A stretch of DNA of 64,000 bases from Metallyticus violacea (GCA_030762175.1 CM060846.1:304826512-304890511); one strand, 5' to 3'; positions 46,971 to 58,572 are shown, counted from the first letter of the stretch. Notes: a model not told the origin generated them from the letters alone. Program-made: numbers and translations.

Positions 46971-48790
46971 AATACTTCAGCATGGGACGCCGAGGGAGCA
47001 AGACGCCTGCCCACCAATCGGAGCGCAGCACACGGACAGCCGCTCCAAAGCCAGCTCCTGCCGCCGCCGGCTCACTAGCGCCTGCCGCTACGAAGCGAGA
47101 CCCGCCAGAACCAGAAAATATAATTGTTGATCCACAACCAGATCTAGACATAACACCGACAACTTCTCCAACATGGAGCCCCGCAGCACCCAGAGAATCT
47201 TTTCGGGGAAAATTCATGCAACAGGACGCTCCGGAGGAGGACCCATTAACTAACAGAATCACAGCGGACCAATCACTGCGCAGAGCTCTCCTCACCACTC
47301 AGCAACCATCGCTTACCTCCGCAGTCATGCACAAAGCATTTGCTGTATCAGACACTCATCTTGCTCCAGCCACAACACCAGAACGTCGCCAACCAGGGGC
47401 CCTGCTTCACCCGACGAAACTCCTCAAGGAACTAATGTGCAGCAGAATACCCTGACAGAACCAGCTACCATCATGACCACGGACGATCCCGATGCCAGCT
47501 CCTCTGCTTCGCCACCACGGCCACAAGTACCACCTCCATCATTGCCACATGGAAAAGATGACAACCAGACTCTCCAAAGCCTAACTCCATCAGCTGACCA
47601 CCTCAGTGCTGTACTCCGGGGAGTGCCACGAAGCATCGCATGCCAGTACGTTCTGCGAGTAACGCAGCGGCACTGGCCTTCTGCACACTACGCAGCACGC
47701 ATTTGCTCGCAGAAAGGCCCAACCTCTCTTGTGCGTGTAAATTTCCTGGAGAAGGCCGAGTGCGAGGCCGCCATCACTACAGGACTAACACTTGGAACAC
47801 ACAGCCTCAGATTCGAACCAAGCCTTCGCCGACGCAACCAGCCCTGCAGGCGCTGCTGCATGTATGGCCACACAGAACAAGGCTGCACAAACCAACCATG
47901 TTGCCATTACTGCGGGGCGCCGTCCCTGACAACAGACTGCAAGATGCATGACCTGGCCCGCCGCCGCAGGTTTTGTGCCTCGAGCCGGCCAGGCACCCTG
48001 CCCTCTTCAGCGCAGCTCAAACTCTTTCTCTCACTCTCATCACAGCAATCCAACTACGGCCCATGTACTGTCAGCCGCTGCACAGATTGCACCAAGCACA
48101 GCCACAATTGACCACAACAGGGAAGCAGCATTCATCACATCCACCACAATCATGCAAGCAGTCACTGAACTCACAGGACTCATCAATACTCTCCAGGACA
48201 CCATATTGCAACACACCAGCTTAATCAACCAACAGCTTGCGGCACAAGACATCACCACCATGAGGCTGAACCAACTGGAAGAGGCCTTCACCACTCTCCA
48301 GGCTTCAAACGCACAGACTGCTGACACTATCAAGCCACGCATCCAAGAACTTAAAACATCTTCAGAATCTGCAGCCAGGTGCTTACAAGACATCCAGATC
48401 GATCACTTCAAAGCCCACAATGACAACTTTCTCGCCTCACGAGATCACCTGAGCACAATCCGAGTTGATATAGCTGAAAACACACGCCTTGACCGCTTGG
48501 AAATGGAATTCACCACACAAAGGATCGTCAGCGACCCACACAGACAGCTATCAAACAGCACGACAGACCATTCACCAACCCACAGACTCCAACCAAAAGC
48601 CTCTGCATCAAATACTCACAAGAGATATGATCCCCAAAACCCCCAGGTCTACTGGAAAAACTAGCCCCCAGTAAACACAACAAAACCGAAAACAAACAAA
48701 CTTTCGCCCGAACGACATTGAAAATTAATGATGATTAAAAACTAACCTCTAACCCAATCCCAATCCTTGAATTCCCCTGGGACCAGCCAG
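46971..48790 (+). mobile_element. ORF1-only insert in PLE-1 (half-LINE candidate)
   Basis: The insert separates two PLE-1 segments that are contiguous in the inverted copy at 40.75-41.1 kb. It begins within about 15 bases before ATG 46,982 and ends shortly after 48,780, with a non-coding tail and no poly(A). It carries a gag-like ORF1 and no sign of endonuclease or reverse transcriptase. LINEs normally lose their 5' part, so keeping ORF1 and lacking ORF2 is unusual and resembles HAL1-type elements of mammals. Exact ends and target duplication could not be fixed. Confidence 0.6.
46982..48664 (+). pseudogene. ORF1-type protein: zinc knuckles plus coiled coil, frameshifted
   Basis: Three overlapping frames make one protein-like track: 46,982-47,455 (Ala/Pro/Ser-rich N-terminus), about 47,400-47,960 (a possible RNA-binding fold ending in knuckles CRRCCMYGHTEQGC and CHYCGAPSLTTDC at about 47,845-47,940) and 47,948-48,664 (long heptad-rich helix with 'LINTLQDTILQHTSLINQQL' and 'MRLNQLEEAFTTLQA', likely trimerising or dimerising). 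It ends at TAG 48,662. Two frame changes are needed. The sequence differs from the ORF1 at 41.2 kb, so it comes from another LINE family. RNA binding is inferred from the knuckles. Confidence 0.75.
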
Positions 48791-48895
48791 GGCCTCGTCA
48801 TGACTCCTCCGCAGGTGGGGATGAAATGTTTGGAATCCTTAGCTCCAACAGACCACGGCTGCTAAACCCGGAAGAAACTCCTAGTTATAAATGCT
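48791..48895 (+). mobile_element. PLE-1 plus copy, 3' terminal segment
   Basis: Near-identical in reverse complement to 40,800-40,885 ('ctccgcaggtggggatgaaa', 'ttagctccaacagacca'). A hammerhead-like GAAATGTT survives, but the CTGAAGA core is mutated to 'tcatgac' and about 24 bp upstream are missing. Confidence 0.8.
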
Positions 48896-49420
48896 ATCCC
48901 CCTTACTAAAGCAATGGAGTATATAAACTATATTGCAAAATTTGCAGAGTTTTATGCATTTTTACAATCTTACTTGAGCTGTTCATCATTAGTCATTTCT
49001 AAGTAAAGTACCTAAGTCTGTTTTGCTGTTTGGTAATTGTCATCACAAAGATTTGCATTACATTTTAATGGCAGTTTCACACTGGTCCCCCCTTTCTAAA
49101 GAAAAATTTGTTCTGGAATCCTAGCATTGATCTGTCTTCTTGCACTAAGATGATAGATATGCTATCATTAATGCCAATGAATTCCAAGTCCAAGAAACGT
49201 TTATTAATATTGTCTTCAAGTACTGAAGTTAGCAAGAAGGTAATTTAATTTAACCTCAATGTTAGTGAATGCTTACTCCCATTCCATTCCCATTAAGAAG
49301 TCAAATTATGAAGGCTATAATACCATTGAACCACAATTTTAGTGTCATTATGAAGAACAGTTTCTAGTAGAAATCAAATCCAATGAGAATCTACATAGAA
49401 AATGAATAAATATAACCATA
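48896..49420. other. No gene seen
   Basis: AT-rich spacer between two PLE clusters. Confidence 0.5.
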
Positions 49421-50494
49421 TTATTGATATTATTGTATGATTTAGTTGAACTACTCACTCTTAAAGCTTCACTTACTTGTCATATGGTATAGAACTGGTT
49501 TTGAGATCATTTATTCTCTTCATCAGCCAGGCTAAAATTCAACTGTCAGATAATTCGTTAAGCTGTGGGAATGAGTATTCTGCTCTGGTGGTGTAGTGAT
49601 AAACTTGTAGTTTAGGTTTTCATCCCTGGCAGTGTTGTAGTTCATTAAAACTGTCATTGTATTTGTAGATGTAGATTTTCTCCCAAGGTGCTAGTTACGT
49701 AGGTCCTTGTACTGATTTTAATAATTTTGCTTTATTCACTATGTCATGGTTTTCTGTCCAAAAATGATATGCTGCCACTGATTTCTCTATTTGCTTATTC
49801 ATTATGTTCCCAAAATGTTCCTTTAAACATGTGCTTAAGTTTCTCTTTGTTTTTCAAAATTAAATTTTTTCACATTTTGCACAATTTATTTTGTAAATAC
49901 CTGCTTTTTTTCTCTTGTGGAATACTGTCATTAACAATGTCTATCATTAGGTTTTTAACTTTCAATCTATTAACCAGTGCCAACCTGATATTAAAATAGT
50001 TAAGAATATTCTGAATTCTTTTTTTTTTTTTTTTGTAGCCCATGGATGATATGTGAATTTTTTAAAAACTAGCTTATTTTTTCTTGCTGAAAGTTTTGTG
50101 GTTTCTTTGATATGTTTTTGTCTCTTGAATTTCTGTACATTTATGTGTACAATTTTTTTTTAAAACAATTTTTAACTGCTGTTTCTTCGATTTGTTCGTA
50201 TTCATGAAAATATTAAAATTTTATGTGATTATCTACGTGTGTATTCTTTATGTATATTCCAAATTCCCTTGACGTTTCATTATTTCAATATCCAAGAATG
50301 GCAACATGTTATCTGTTTCTGTTTTGTATATAAACAATATGTTTCTATCTTGTATATTCAAAAGTATTAAGCCATTATCAATGAGTTTTTTGTGAACTAT
50401 GGCAAATATATCATTGACATATCTGTACCATACCTTAAACATGTATGGAAAAGCTGCGTTCATGTGAATTTCAAATCTGCTCATGAAGAGGTTA
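49421..50494 (-). pseudogene. PLE family 2, minus arm of a palindrome
   Basis: The minus-strand frame from 50,484 shows the PLE reverse transcriptase end 'KVWYRYVNDIFAIV' (catalytic YVDD changed to YVND) and 'NMLPFLDIEI'. Further blocks to 49,421 match the plus arm (50,495-51,690), including the GIY-YIG part and the 3' end. Everything N-terminal to 'NLFMSRFE' is missing in both arms. Confidence 0.88.
49495..49530 (-). ncRNA. Hammerhead-like motif, PLE-2 minus arm
   Basis: The minus strand reads CTGATGA (49,520-49,526), a GAGA..TCTC stem, then AAAAC instead of GAAAC (49,497-49,501). The changed G makes it inactive by the known hammerhead consensus. Confidence 0.4.
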
Positions 50495-50539
50495 TCTTAT
50501 CTCCATTTCTAGCTAACCTCTTCATGAGCAGATTTGAAA
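50469..50539. repeat. Perfect 26-bp inverted repeat at PLE-2 junction
   Basis: Arms at 50,469-50,494 and 50,514-50,539 ('ctcatgaagaggtta' core and its complement) flank a 19-base spacer. They mark the head-to-head junction of the two PLE-2 copies. Confidence 0.95.
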
Positions 50540-51739
50540 CTCACATCAACACAGCTTTTCCACACATATTTAAGGTATGGTACAGATATGTCGAAGATAT
50601 ATTTGCCATAGTTTACCAAAAACTCATTGATGATGCATTAAAACTTTTGAATATACAAAATAGAAACACATCCTTTAGATATGAAACACATAACATGTTG
50701 CCATTCAGGGATATTAAAATAAGGAAATGTCAAGAAAATCTGGAATTTGGAATATGCAGAAAGAATACACATGCAGATAATCACATCAAAGTTGACAGTT
50801 TACGCAACATTGCACAAACATGCAGTTATCAACAGTTTAACACAAGGGCTAGTTAACCTACAAATTAGCAAAGAAGAATATTTTAATGAATACAAACAAA
50901 TTGAAGAAACAGCAGTTAAAATGCTTTTGAAAAAGAACTAGTACACAAAAAAGTACAGAAATTCAAGAGACAAAAATGTATCAAACAAACCACAACACTT
51001 TCAGCAAGAAAAGATAAACTAATTTTTAAAAAATTCACATATCATCCATGGGTTACAAAAAAAAAAAAAAAAAAAAGACAGAGAGAGAGAGAGAGAATTC
51101 AGAAAATTCTTAAAGATTTTAATATCAGGTTGGCACTGGTTAATAAATTTAAAGTTAAAATCCTAATGATAAACAATGTTAATGACAGTATTCCACAAGA
51201 GAGAAAAAGCAGGTATTTACAAACCATATTGTGCAAAATGTGAAAAATTTAAATTTGAAAAACAAAAGGAAACATAGGCACATAGTTAAAGGAACATTTC
51301 AGGAATATAAAGTACAAGCAAATAGAGAAATCAGCCGTAGCAAAACATTTTTGGACAGAAAATCACAAAATAGTGAAAAAAATAAAATTATTAAAATCAG
51401 TATAAAGACCTACAGAGCTAGCAACTTGGGAGAAAATGTACATCTACAAATACAAAGAGTGTCTAATGAGCTTCGACACTGCCAGGGAAGAAAACATAAA
51501 CTACAAGTTTTTCACACCACTACCAGAGCAGAATACACTTTCCCACAGTTTAACGAATTATCTGACAGTTGAATTTTAGCCTGGCTAATGTTAAGCACCA
51601 AATGTTCTCGAAACTGGTTCTATACATTAGGACAAGTAAGTGAATCATTAAGAGTATGTAGTTCAACTAAATCATACAATAATATCAATTATATGATTGG
51701 TTTCACTGTGCAAGTTCCAATTTACATTTTTATTAGAAC
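50495..51739 (+). pseudogene. PLE family 2, plus arm
   Basis: It begins 'LSPFLANLFMSRFETHINTAF' and 'KVWYRYVEDIFAIV' (catalytic YVDD changed to YVED). After frameshifts come 'IFKKFTYHPWVTKK', 'AGIYKPYCAKCEKF' (GIY half of the nuclease, about 51,205) and 'SAVAKHFWTENHKIV' (51,331 onward), the conserved C-terminal nuclease block. The 'YIG' half is not recognisable. Stops and shifts show it is dead. Family 2 differs clearly from PLE-1. Confidence 0.88.
51061..51095 (+). repeat. Poly(A) and (GA)n tract
   Basis: An A-run followed by GA dinucleotides within the PLE-2 plus arm. The minus arm and the 63.5-kb copy have T-runs at the equivalent place, so the homopolymer belongs to the family. Confidence 0.9.
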
Positions 51740-52108
51740 ATAGTGAAAAAACAAAATTATTAAAATCAGTATAAAGACCTACAGAACTAGCAACTTGGGA
51801 GAAAATCTACATCTACAAATACAAAGACAGTCTAATGAGCTGCGACACTGCCAGGGAAGAAAACATGAAGTACAATTTTTACACACTGCCACCAGAGTAG
51901 AATACACATTCTCACAGCTTAACAAATTATCCAGCAGTGGAATTTTAGCCTGGCTGATGATAAGCACCAAATGTTCTCAAAACTGGTTCTATACTTTATG
52001 ACAAGTAAGTGAAGCATTAAGAGAGTGTAGTTCAACTAAATCATACAATAATATCAATTATATGATTGGCTTCACTGTGCAAGTTCCAATTTTCATTTTT
52101 ATTAGAAC
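51370..52108 (+). repeat. 370-bp tandem duplication of PLE-2 3' end
   Basis: Unit 1 (51,370-51,739) and unit 2 (51,740-52,108) both start 'atagtgaaaaaa' and both end 'catttttattagaac'. Each carries the end of the nuclease region and a hammerhead-like motif. The second unit reads CTGATGA (51,954-51,960), where the first has CTAATGT. GAAAC is kept in the first (51,610-51,614) and is AAAAC in the second. Confidence 0.92.
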
Positions 52109-52124
52109 CATAATGTTTGCAAGA

Positions 52125-52146
52125 TGTATATATATATATATATATT
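52125..52146. repeat. (AT)n microsatellite
   Basis: Short TA run just after the PLE-2 duplication, followed by a T tract. Confidence 0.85.
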
Positions 52147-53919
52147 TTTTTTTTTGACTTGTAATACTGCTCTTAATATATGCTTAGATCCTATGACTTT
52201 CACTTAGACAGTGCTACAATTGACAGTGCACATTAACTCAACCTGCACCTTATAGCACATTTGTGACATGTGAAATTATCATTTCAAACTGCATGACTGA
52301 CATCTTTACTTGTTCTATCTTTTGTAGATAAATTCATTATGTACAGAACTGTTTCCACTGCAATTTTCTAAGAAGGTGCATACTAGATCCTATCTTCCAA
52401 TAATCAGAATTGCCCCTCAAGCAACATCATGCAGAAAACATATGTTACACATACCTTTATTAAGACACTTAACGAATATTAAAAATTAATATTTCAATTT
52501 ACTTAATAATGGCTGTATGGGCTTAAGAGAGAGAATTTTTCATTAAAATTTATCATAATCACTACAGTCAGAGTTTAAGCTTTGAACCATGATAAAATTC
52601 ATTGTTTTGCACACAATCACACTTAGTTCCCAATTTTTATTTCCCAGCATTTCAACATAACGGCAGTAACTTTTCCAGTTTGGAGTCAGAGCGTCAATAC
52701 TAGATATCACTAGCTCCATGATTTTCATAAATATGTCTCCTGACCTTGTGCAGCCTTGCATGACACTCAATAGAGCTAACATCATATATGTAAGGAAGCA
52801 ATTTACTAATTCCATTGCCAGTGTTTTTATGAGTTTGCCTATTTAAAAATGTTTCTGGTTCAATTTCTTTGCCATTGTGATTTCATTAATATTTCCTTTT
52901 TCATTTGCAATCATCTGATAATTTGTATCAATACAACCATGAGATCATTTTACAGTTAAATGCTTATTCCGAATGTGCTTTATCCATTTGTGCATTGAGG
53001 AGCATTGTAGGAACATTTATAACACTTTTTCCCTAAACCACCTTTAAGAACTGATACTACTCATGTGTACATTGCAATCTCCTCAAGTAATCAACATGAG
53101 ATCACAAATGACTTACCAGTTAGTTAGTTGCATTTCTATCAGCACACTGTGTTGTTATTTGCCAAGTGTTACTATTTAATAATTTGATCTTTTCTTTCTT
53201 TTTCCTGTTCTCCCATCCCTCAATATGTTCATTATTTGGTAAAACTTTGGTCTTTTCCTATTGACCTGAAGAGGGCCATGGTAATGAGCATCAATTATAC
53301 ATCTTATACACACACACATCTTATATATATGGAAAGCGTGAAAAACCAGGTAAGTCTCCAAAAGCAAATTTTACAGGAGAGAGAAAACAAAGTTTTGAAC
53401 TGCTCCCAAAATTGTGAATTAATGTTCAAAAAATAGTTTTCTGGGCATATAGCATTTAAAACAAGATCTTTCAAATAGAAATTTTACTACTCACTATGTC
53501 CTGTAGTTTCCGAGATAAATTGGCTTTTCTCATCTTTTGTATAGCTGTTTTGGTGACATCTTATTTATGTTCATATTAAACAGCACACTTTGAGTCAAAC
53601 ATTAGCCATTTATTTTATTTCTTGTTAGAAAATGTTCAAATTTTTAAGCAGGGGAGTAATAAAGCACATTTAATGGCACATATTTCTTTATAGCCACCTC
53701 TTTTTGAATTACAGATTTAAGAACATACTTCAAATCATATACAAAAAAATGAAAAACTGCACGTAAAATACGTTTACAAATATTTAATTTCACATTTCCT
53801 GAGATTCACCTCTTTTTAACTCAAACATTAAACTTGTATTTATTTCAATTCTTATTGCAAAATTTCAAAAACAAAATTATTGGCTATTTTAAATTAATTA
53901 CCTGTTACAGTAGTTTGCA
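52147..53919. other. No gene recognised
   Basis: A minus-strand ORF at 52,815-52,543 (90 codons) has no family I recognise. The rest is AT-rich and CpG-poor. Confidence 0.45.
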
Positions 53920-55830
53920 TTTCATGCATTTTCTTTTAGTTCCCCCAAGTCAAGGTCAGTACTGGGAATATTGCCTACTCTTAAATTTTTATAATAGTCA
54001 TGGAAAATGCTGTCAATCAGTGGTAAGAAGTCCAAGATATCTTTCTTCTTTTCAGCACTTACAGGAACAGGGCTATCATGAATCACTGGTGCTAATGGGG
54101 GCAGCAAATTTTCTTCTACGTCTTCTGATGGAAGGATTGTGAAAATGTTCCTCCTGAGAGAGGGAATACTTGAAGAATATTTTCCTGGATTCTTGGGTGT
54201 ATTTAAGCCAGTGAGTTCTGTTCCAAAGGAATTTGTTATCTTCAATGTCCTTTTTCTTTATCATGACCTGGTTTTTGTCAAAGAGCTGCAGTCTAAGAAA
54301 TGTTTTTTTTCCATCATGAAAACTTGGAATAGTTTCTTGCATTTACAACACCGTATAATCTGATACCAGTCATTAGGGTGGTTAATTTTCATTCCTATTC
54401 TCTTTTTCTCCCTTTTGATCACAACATGATCATAATTGCATTCTGATCATATGGGTCATGTGGGTATGCCCACTCACCAAAAACTTGTGGTGAATTGCAT
54501 GAATGTTGTGCCTCTTCTCAATGAGGAAGCTGAACGTAGTAGCCACAATATTGTTTCTGTTCTACCTCCTGCAAGCATTGGAATAAATATTATCTCTTCT
54601 ACAGCTTCTGGCAACTACAGAATGAATTCATAGAGACAAGAAGTTATTTCATTAGCACCTCTTCCAGATATCAAGGTATCTTCATTGGTGACTAAATTAT
54701 AGATTGTGAGATTGAATGTCCACTACTGTCTTTTATAGAATGAGACAGATGTAGCAAGATAAGGTTTAGGCAGGCACTGTTGCAGATCAAAGTTAAATAC
54801 AGACATCTTATCACTGTCCTGTGCTATTTGTTGCATCACACCTCTTGGCTTCGTATGACTCCTCTGCAGCCTTGTGATGCACTTCTTGTCCCTGTATTGC
54901 CAAATTTCTGGTTTCTGCCACCAAAGCATTGATCTCCATCTTCAGTATATCACATTTGTGGCAAGTGTCTTGTTTTTGCTTCTTGAATGCCATGTCAAGA
55001 TGATGGAAGCCTCTGGAATAAATTTTCAATGTAACAGGATTTTCTGTACATTCATTATACAAGTCAAACATCTTTGAGAGACAAAGATCGAATGACAGAA
55101 ACTGCTTAGAAGTTCTGTTTCATCAATAATTACTCTCATAGCTAGGGAATGAGAGAATGTAAGCTTTTACAATCTGTAATTTTTCCTCAGCTGTTTTATT
55201 TGCAGGAGAAGATCTTCCTGTAGGTGCAATTATTATTCCAGTAAGTGAATTTTTCTTCTTTCTGGCTGCATGTTCAATAAATTCAGTTGTTTCACCAAAT
55301 ATTCTGCCAAAGCATTCCCTGCAGATTGGATGGTAGTTGCAATTAATATTCAGCTCATATTTTCAAAAAACTTTCCTTAATTTAGTGCTGTCTTCAACCA
55401 CACAATGCATTTTCGGTTTACTTATTGTTATTTAAGAAGATATGTACATGTACAATTATCATGGTCACCAATAGCCCAATAATCTTCAAAACATTTTTTA
55501 CAATCTTCCTTTATTAATCAGCATACTGACTTCTTCCATAGTATCCTTGCCATGACTTTCATCAGTTGCAGTGTAGCATTGAGGGGTTTTGATTTTTCTT
55601 ATAAACTTCTGTTGTTCTGGTTGATAGTCAGGATCTTTCAAGCTGTCATAAGAATCAAAATTTGCAAATGCGTCATTTTCCTTTGAATCAACTTCATACT
55701 CATCCTGATAATCTTCATGGTGAGATTGAGTTGCAAAGGAAAATGAGGAGGAACCTAGAAAGAAGGTTACACAGGTTGTGAGAAATAATCTCCAGAAAAT
55801 ACATTTTTTGCCTATTGAAGAGGTCAAATT
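53920..55830 (-). pseudogene. DUF7869-type gene, decayed copy
   Basis: Family-like blocks appear in order on the minus strand but in changing frames: an acidic N-terminus with 'DSYDSLKDPDYQPE' (about 55,670-55,600), 'CRECFGRIFGETTEFIEHA' (about 55,320), 'IVKAYILSFPSYESNY' (about 55,160), 'AFKKQKQDTCHKCDILKMEI' (about 54,990-54,930), 'SVSFYKRQ' (about 54,750), 'SRGANEITSCLYEFI' (near 54,670), 'GGRTETI' (near 54,575; family members have a GGQNRN-like block) and the C-terminal 'KKDILDFLPLIDSIFHDYYKNL' region (about 54,050-53,985). This order matches large arthropod proteins annotated as DUF7869, of unknown function and often multicopy. No introns are evident, suggesting a retrocopy or a mobile family. 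Assignment is from memory of the family, not a search. Confidence 0.65.
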
Positions 55831-57663
55831 AGCAAAATTTCCTAATCTTGTCCATGAGTGCTACAATAAGTAAAAATTACCAAGAAAGTTCTAAACGTGT
55901 AATACATCAAACCCCCCCAAAAAGGGGGATGAAGAAAGAAAAGGATAAAAATATGTGATGTGACATTTTGCCACATTTGAACTGAAAACCTTCGCTTCTG
56001 CTTTCTCTATGGCACCAACTAATTTGAGTATAAAAAGGCATGGTAATCAGATGGCAGGCTGTATGCATTATTAACTGCATGATTTGGCAGGCTCCTTTAT
56101 TGCACAATAGCTGAACTGCTCGCCTCTGTGCCAAAACAGAAAAAATGACAACAGCTTTTGATAAAATTGTAGTATAGATCATTACTGCACATTTGCTTAT
56201 GTGTATTTACCCTAACATTAACAGTGCCAAAAATGGTTTTCATCATAAAAAGGGATCACATTGGTCAGCAACTTGATGCTGGCATAAAAGCACAGACATG
56301 AAAAAAAGAACTAAAATACTTAACTGCTTTCCTCATTTCCTTAGGCAGAGGGAAAAGCCTGCAGTAACCAGGAAAATCCACTTATCCCGGTTTTCACGCT
56401 ATCAAAAATGAAGAACAAGGAGACAATGCTTAAGTAACTGGACTTGCACGATTTTCCCCATCTGCATTCTGTTGGTGGAAAATTAGCATAGTCAACATAC
56501 CTACAATATTACTGCAAATTGTGCTTTGTGCACTTTTTCACATTTCAATATCTCCACAACTAATTGGAATTAGATTTACCCAATTTGTCACAATGTGAAA
56601 CTCCTTACGGAGAATTGCTGCATGCCAATAACCCATTTTCAACCAAAAGTGAACTTACCCAGTTTTTCAAGCTTTCCGTAGATATGATGTCATCCTTCCT
56701 GTGTTATTAAACTTTTTGTCTTTCACTTTTAGCTGAATTTTATTCTGGAATCTTGGAGAAGGTAGATTACATTGGCAGTGGCTTCATCAGATGGGAGCCA
56801 CCACTGCAGGATTAGTATTACAATTTTAGTCATTCTTCATAATTGGCACTTCCTGCCAGTAGTTTCCTTAAAATTTGTCACTCTGGGACCAAATCAAATG
56901 TTCATCTAGTGATCTAGGTTCTGGGTAGTTGATATTCAATAATTGCTAATTGATATTGAATAATTGAAAGTATTGTGTGTATAGTAGTTGTAACAGTTTA
57001 CACACATGTGAATTAAAATATTTTTCTTTGTTGCTTATGACATGTGGGGCCAGAGAATTCTTTCTTCAAAAAGCATTTTATGAGAATTCCTACTTAAAGC
57101 AATATTAGGCACTTATACTATTGTTAATTGCTTTAATTTGTTTGTAATTTATTGGCAACATATCGAGGACTTTTATTTACTGTGCCTACCATATTCCATT
57201 TGGACGTTTCTATTTTAAAATGTTTAAAAAAAATCAAAGTTAAATCTAATGACTTTTCTTGCTGTCACTCAAAAGACAATTTTCCTAGGCAAAATCCTGA
57301 AGGTAATCTTTCAGCACATTTACAAACACAAAGATATTGCTGAGGCTGACATTAATGGGAGAATGCCAAATTAAACTCTACAAAGTTAAGCACATTTGTT
57401 AGTAACTACTTAGGTTAGATTAGGCAGCTGAGCTCAATTAGATAGTTGCAACAATATACACCTATTTCCTTATGTCAGCATCTCATAAATTCCGTTGTCT
57501 ACCAAGCTCTCATATTAATAGAAAATTTTTTTCTTCACTGCAAAGAAGCTTAAAAGTACGCAGATACCTGCAATGTGAATCTAAAATTTCAGGTGTCCCA
57601 ATCAAAACTTGGCGCTGCATCTCCTATATTTTGAATTGCAGCTACTGTACTATCTTTTTGGAG
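55831..57663. other. No gene recognised
   Basis: Short ORFs only. CpG-poor, AT-rich sequence. Confidence 0.45.
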
Positions 57664-57664
57664 T

Positions 57665-58572
57665 ATATAAAGAGTGATTTATGCAGAACAAACATATTTC
57701 TTTCTTTCTATATTTCAAAACAAATGATGCTAGCCACAACTTATTATACCTCAAATATAGAGTATCCTTGAGAGATAATTAACCTCAATAGAAAATGTTG
57801 AAAATGTCCTCCCTTCTGCATAACAAATAACTCAACATGTCATTCCATATTGCTGGCCACTGGTTGGAGGACTGTGTAGTCAATATCATTATTTTGCTAT
57901 GTAATGTTATGCTTCAGATCATACAATATCTGGGGGCATATGGTGTAAACTCTGTCTTTTAGGTAACTCCATATGAAGAAGTTCACTGTTGTTAAATCAG
58001 GAGATCTCAGTGGCCAGGTTCTTGGAGATTATCAGTTGTCAAAGAAACTTTCTACTAGTGCCGTGGATTGGTTTGATGTATGGCATGTAGCAACATTTGG
58101 TTAAAAATTTTCATGACCCAGCTCTACATTGTCCAGTTGCTCAAAAATCTCCATGAAAATTTGGCAATACCCTGCGCTGTCCCCAGTCTGGTCAAAAAAT
58201 ATTGGTACCACTATTCTCTGTGTGAATATTGTGCACCAAACTCAGACTTTAACTGGATGCATAGGTGCTTTATAAATGACATGCAACTTTTGGATGGTCC
58301 AATAGCATGAGTTCTGTCAGTTTGCATAGCTGCATAAATGGAACCATACTTCATCTGTGAACCATGTGATGGACAATATACCATGATTTTGCACAATGAA
58401 TGCAGTGTTTTATTATTCCTTATGCAGCAGGGAAGGCATTTTCAACATTTTCTATAGATGTTAATCTCCCAAAGGTACTATATATTTGAGGTATAATAAG
58501 TTGTGGCTAGCATCATTCATTTTGAAATAAATAAAGAAAGAAATGTGTTAGTTCTATATAAATCACTCGATA
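57665..58572 (-). mobile_element. Fold-back Tc1/mariner-like element
   Basis: Arms of about 165 bp at 57,665-57,832 and 58,411-58,572 are inverted copies of each other (shared 'gatgctagccacaacttatt' and its complement). They enclose a broken transposase on the minus strand. The arms include the 3' end of the coding region ('GGHFQHFL'), so this looks like an inverted duplication of the 3' end joined to a 5'-truncated copy rather than ordinary terminal repeats. Confidence 0.8.
57800..58425 (-). pseudogene. Tc1/mariner-superfamily transposase, truncated
   Basis: Minus-strand blocks: 'FTDEVWFHL' (first catalytic Asp, 58,339-58,362), 'APMHPVKV' then 'VWC' (about 58,260), 'RIVVPIFF' (near 58,205), 'NVATCHTSNQST' (second Asp region, Asp lost, near 58,085), 'WPLRSPDLTTVNFFIWSYLKD' in part (about 58,015-57,955; third acidic residue replaced by Asn) and 'EWHVELFVMQKGGHFQHFL' (about 57,860-57,800). 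Stops and frameshifts occur. The N-terminal DNA-binding part is absent, cut at the inverted junction near 58,410-58,425. Confidence 0.85.

Noticed and set aside
49727..49999. 90-codon plus-strand ORF
   Set aside because: It is antisense to the PLE-2 minus arm.
51370..52108. CRISPR-like or satellite array
   Set aside because: Only two adjacent copies, both being PLE 3' end; no spacers.
52543..52815. 90-codon minus ORF as an exon
   Set aside because: I recognise no family and see no clear splice sites; left as unassigned.
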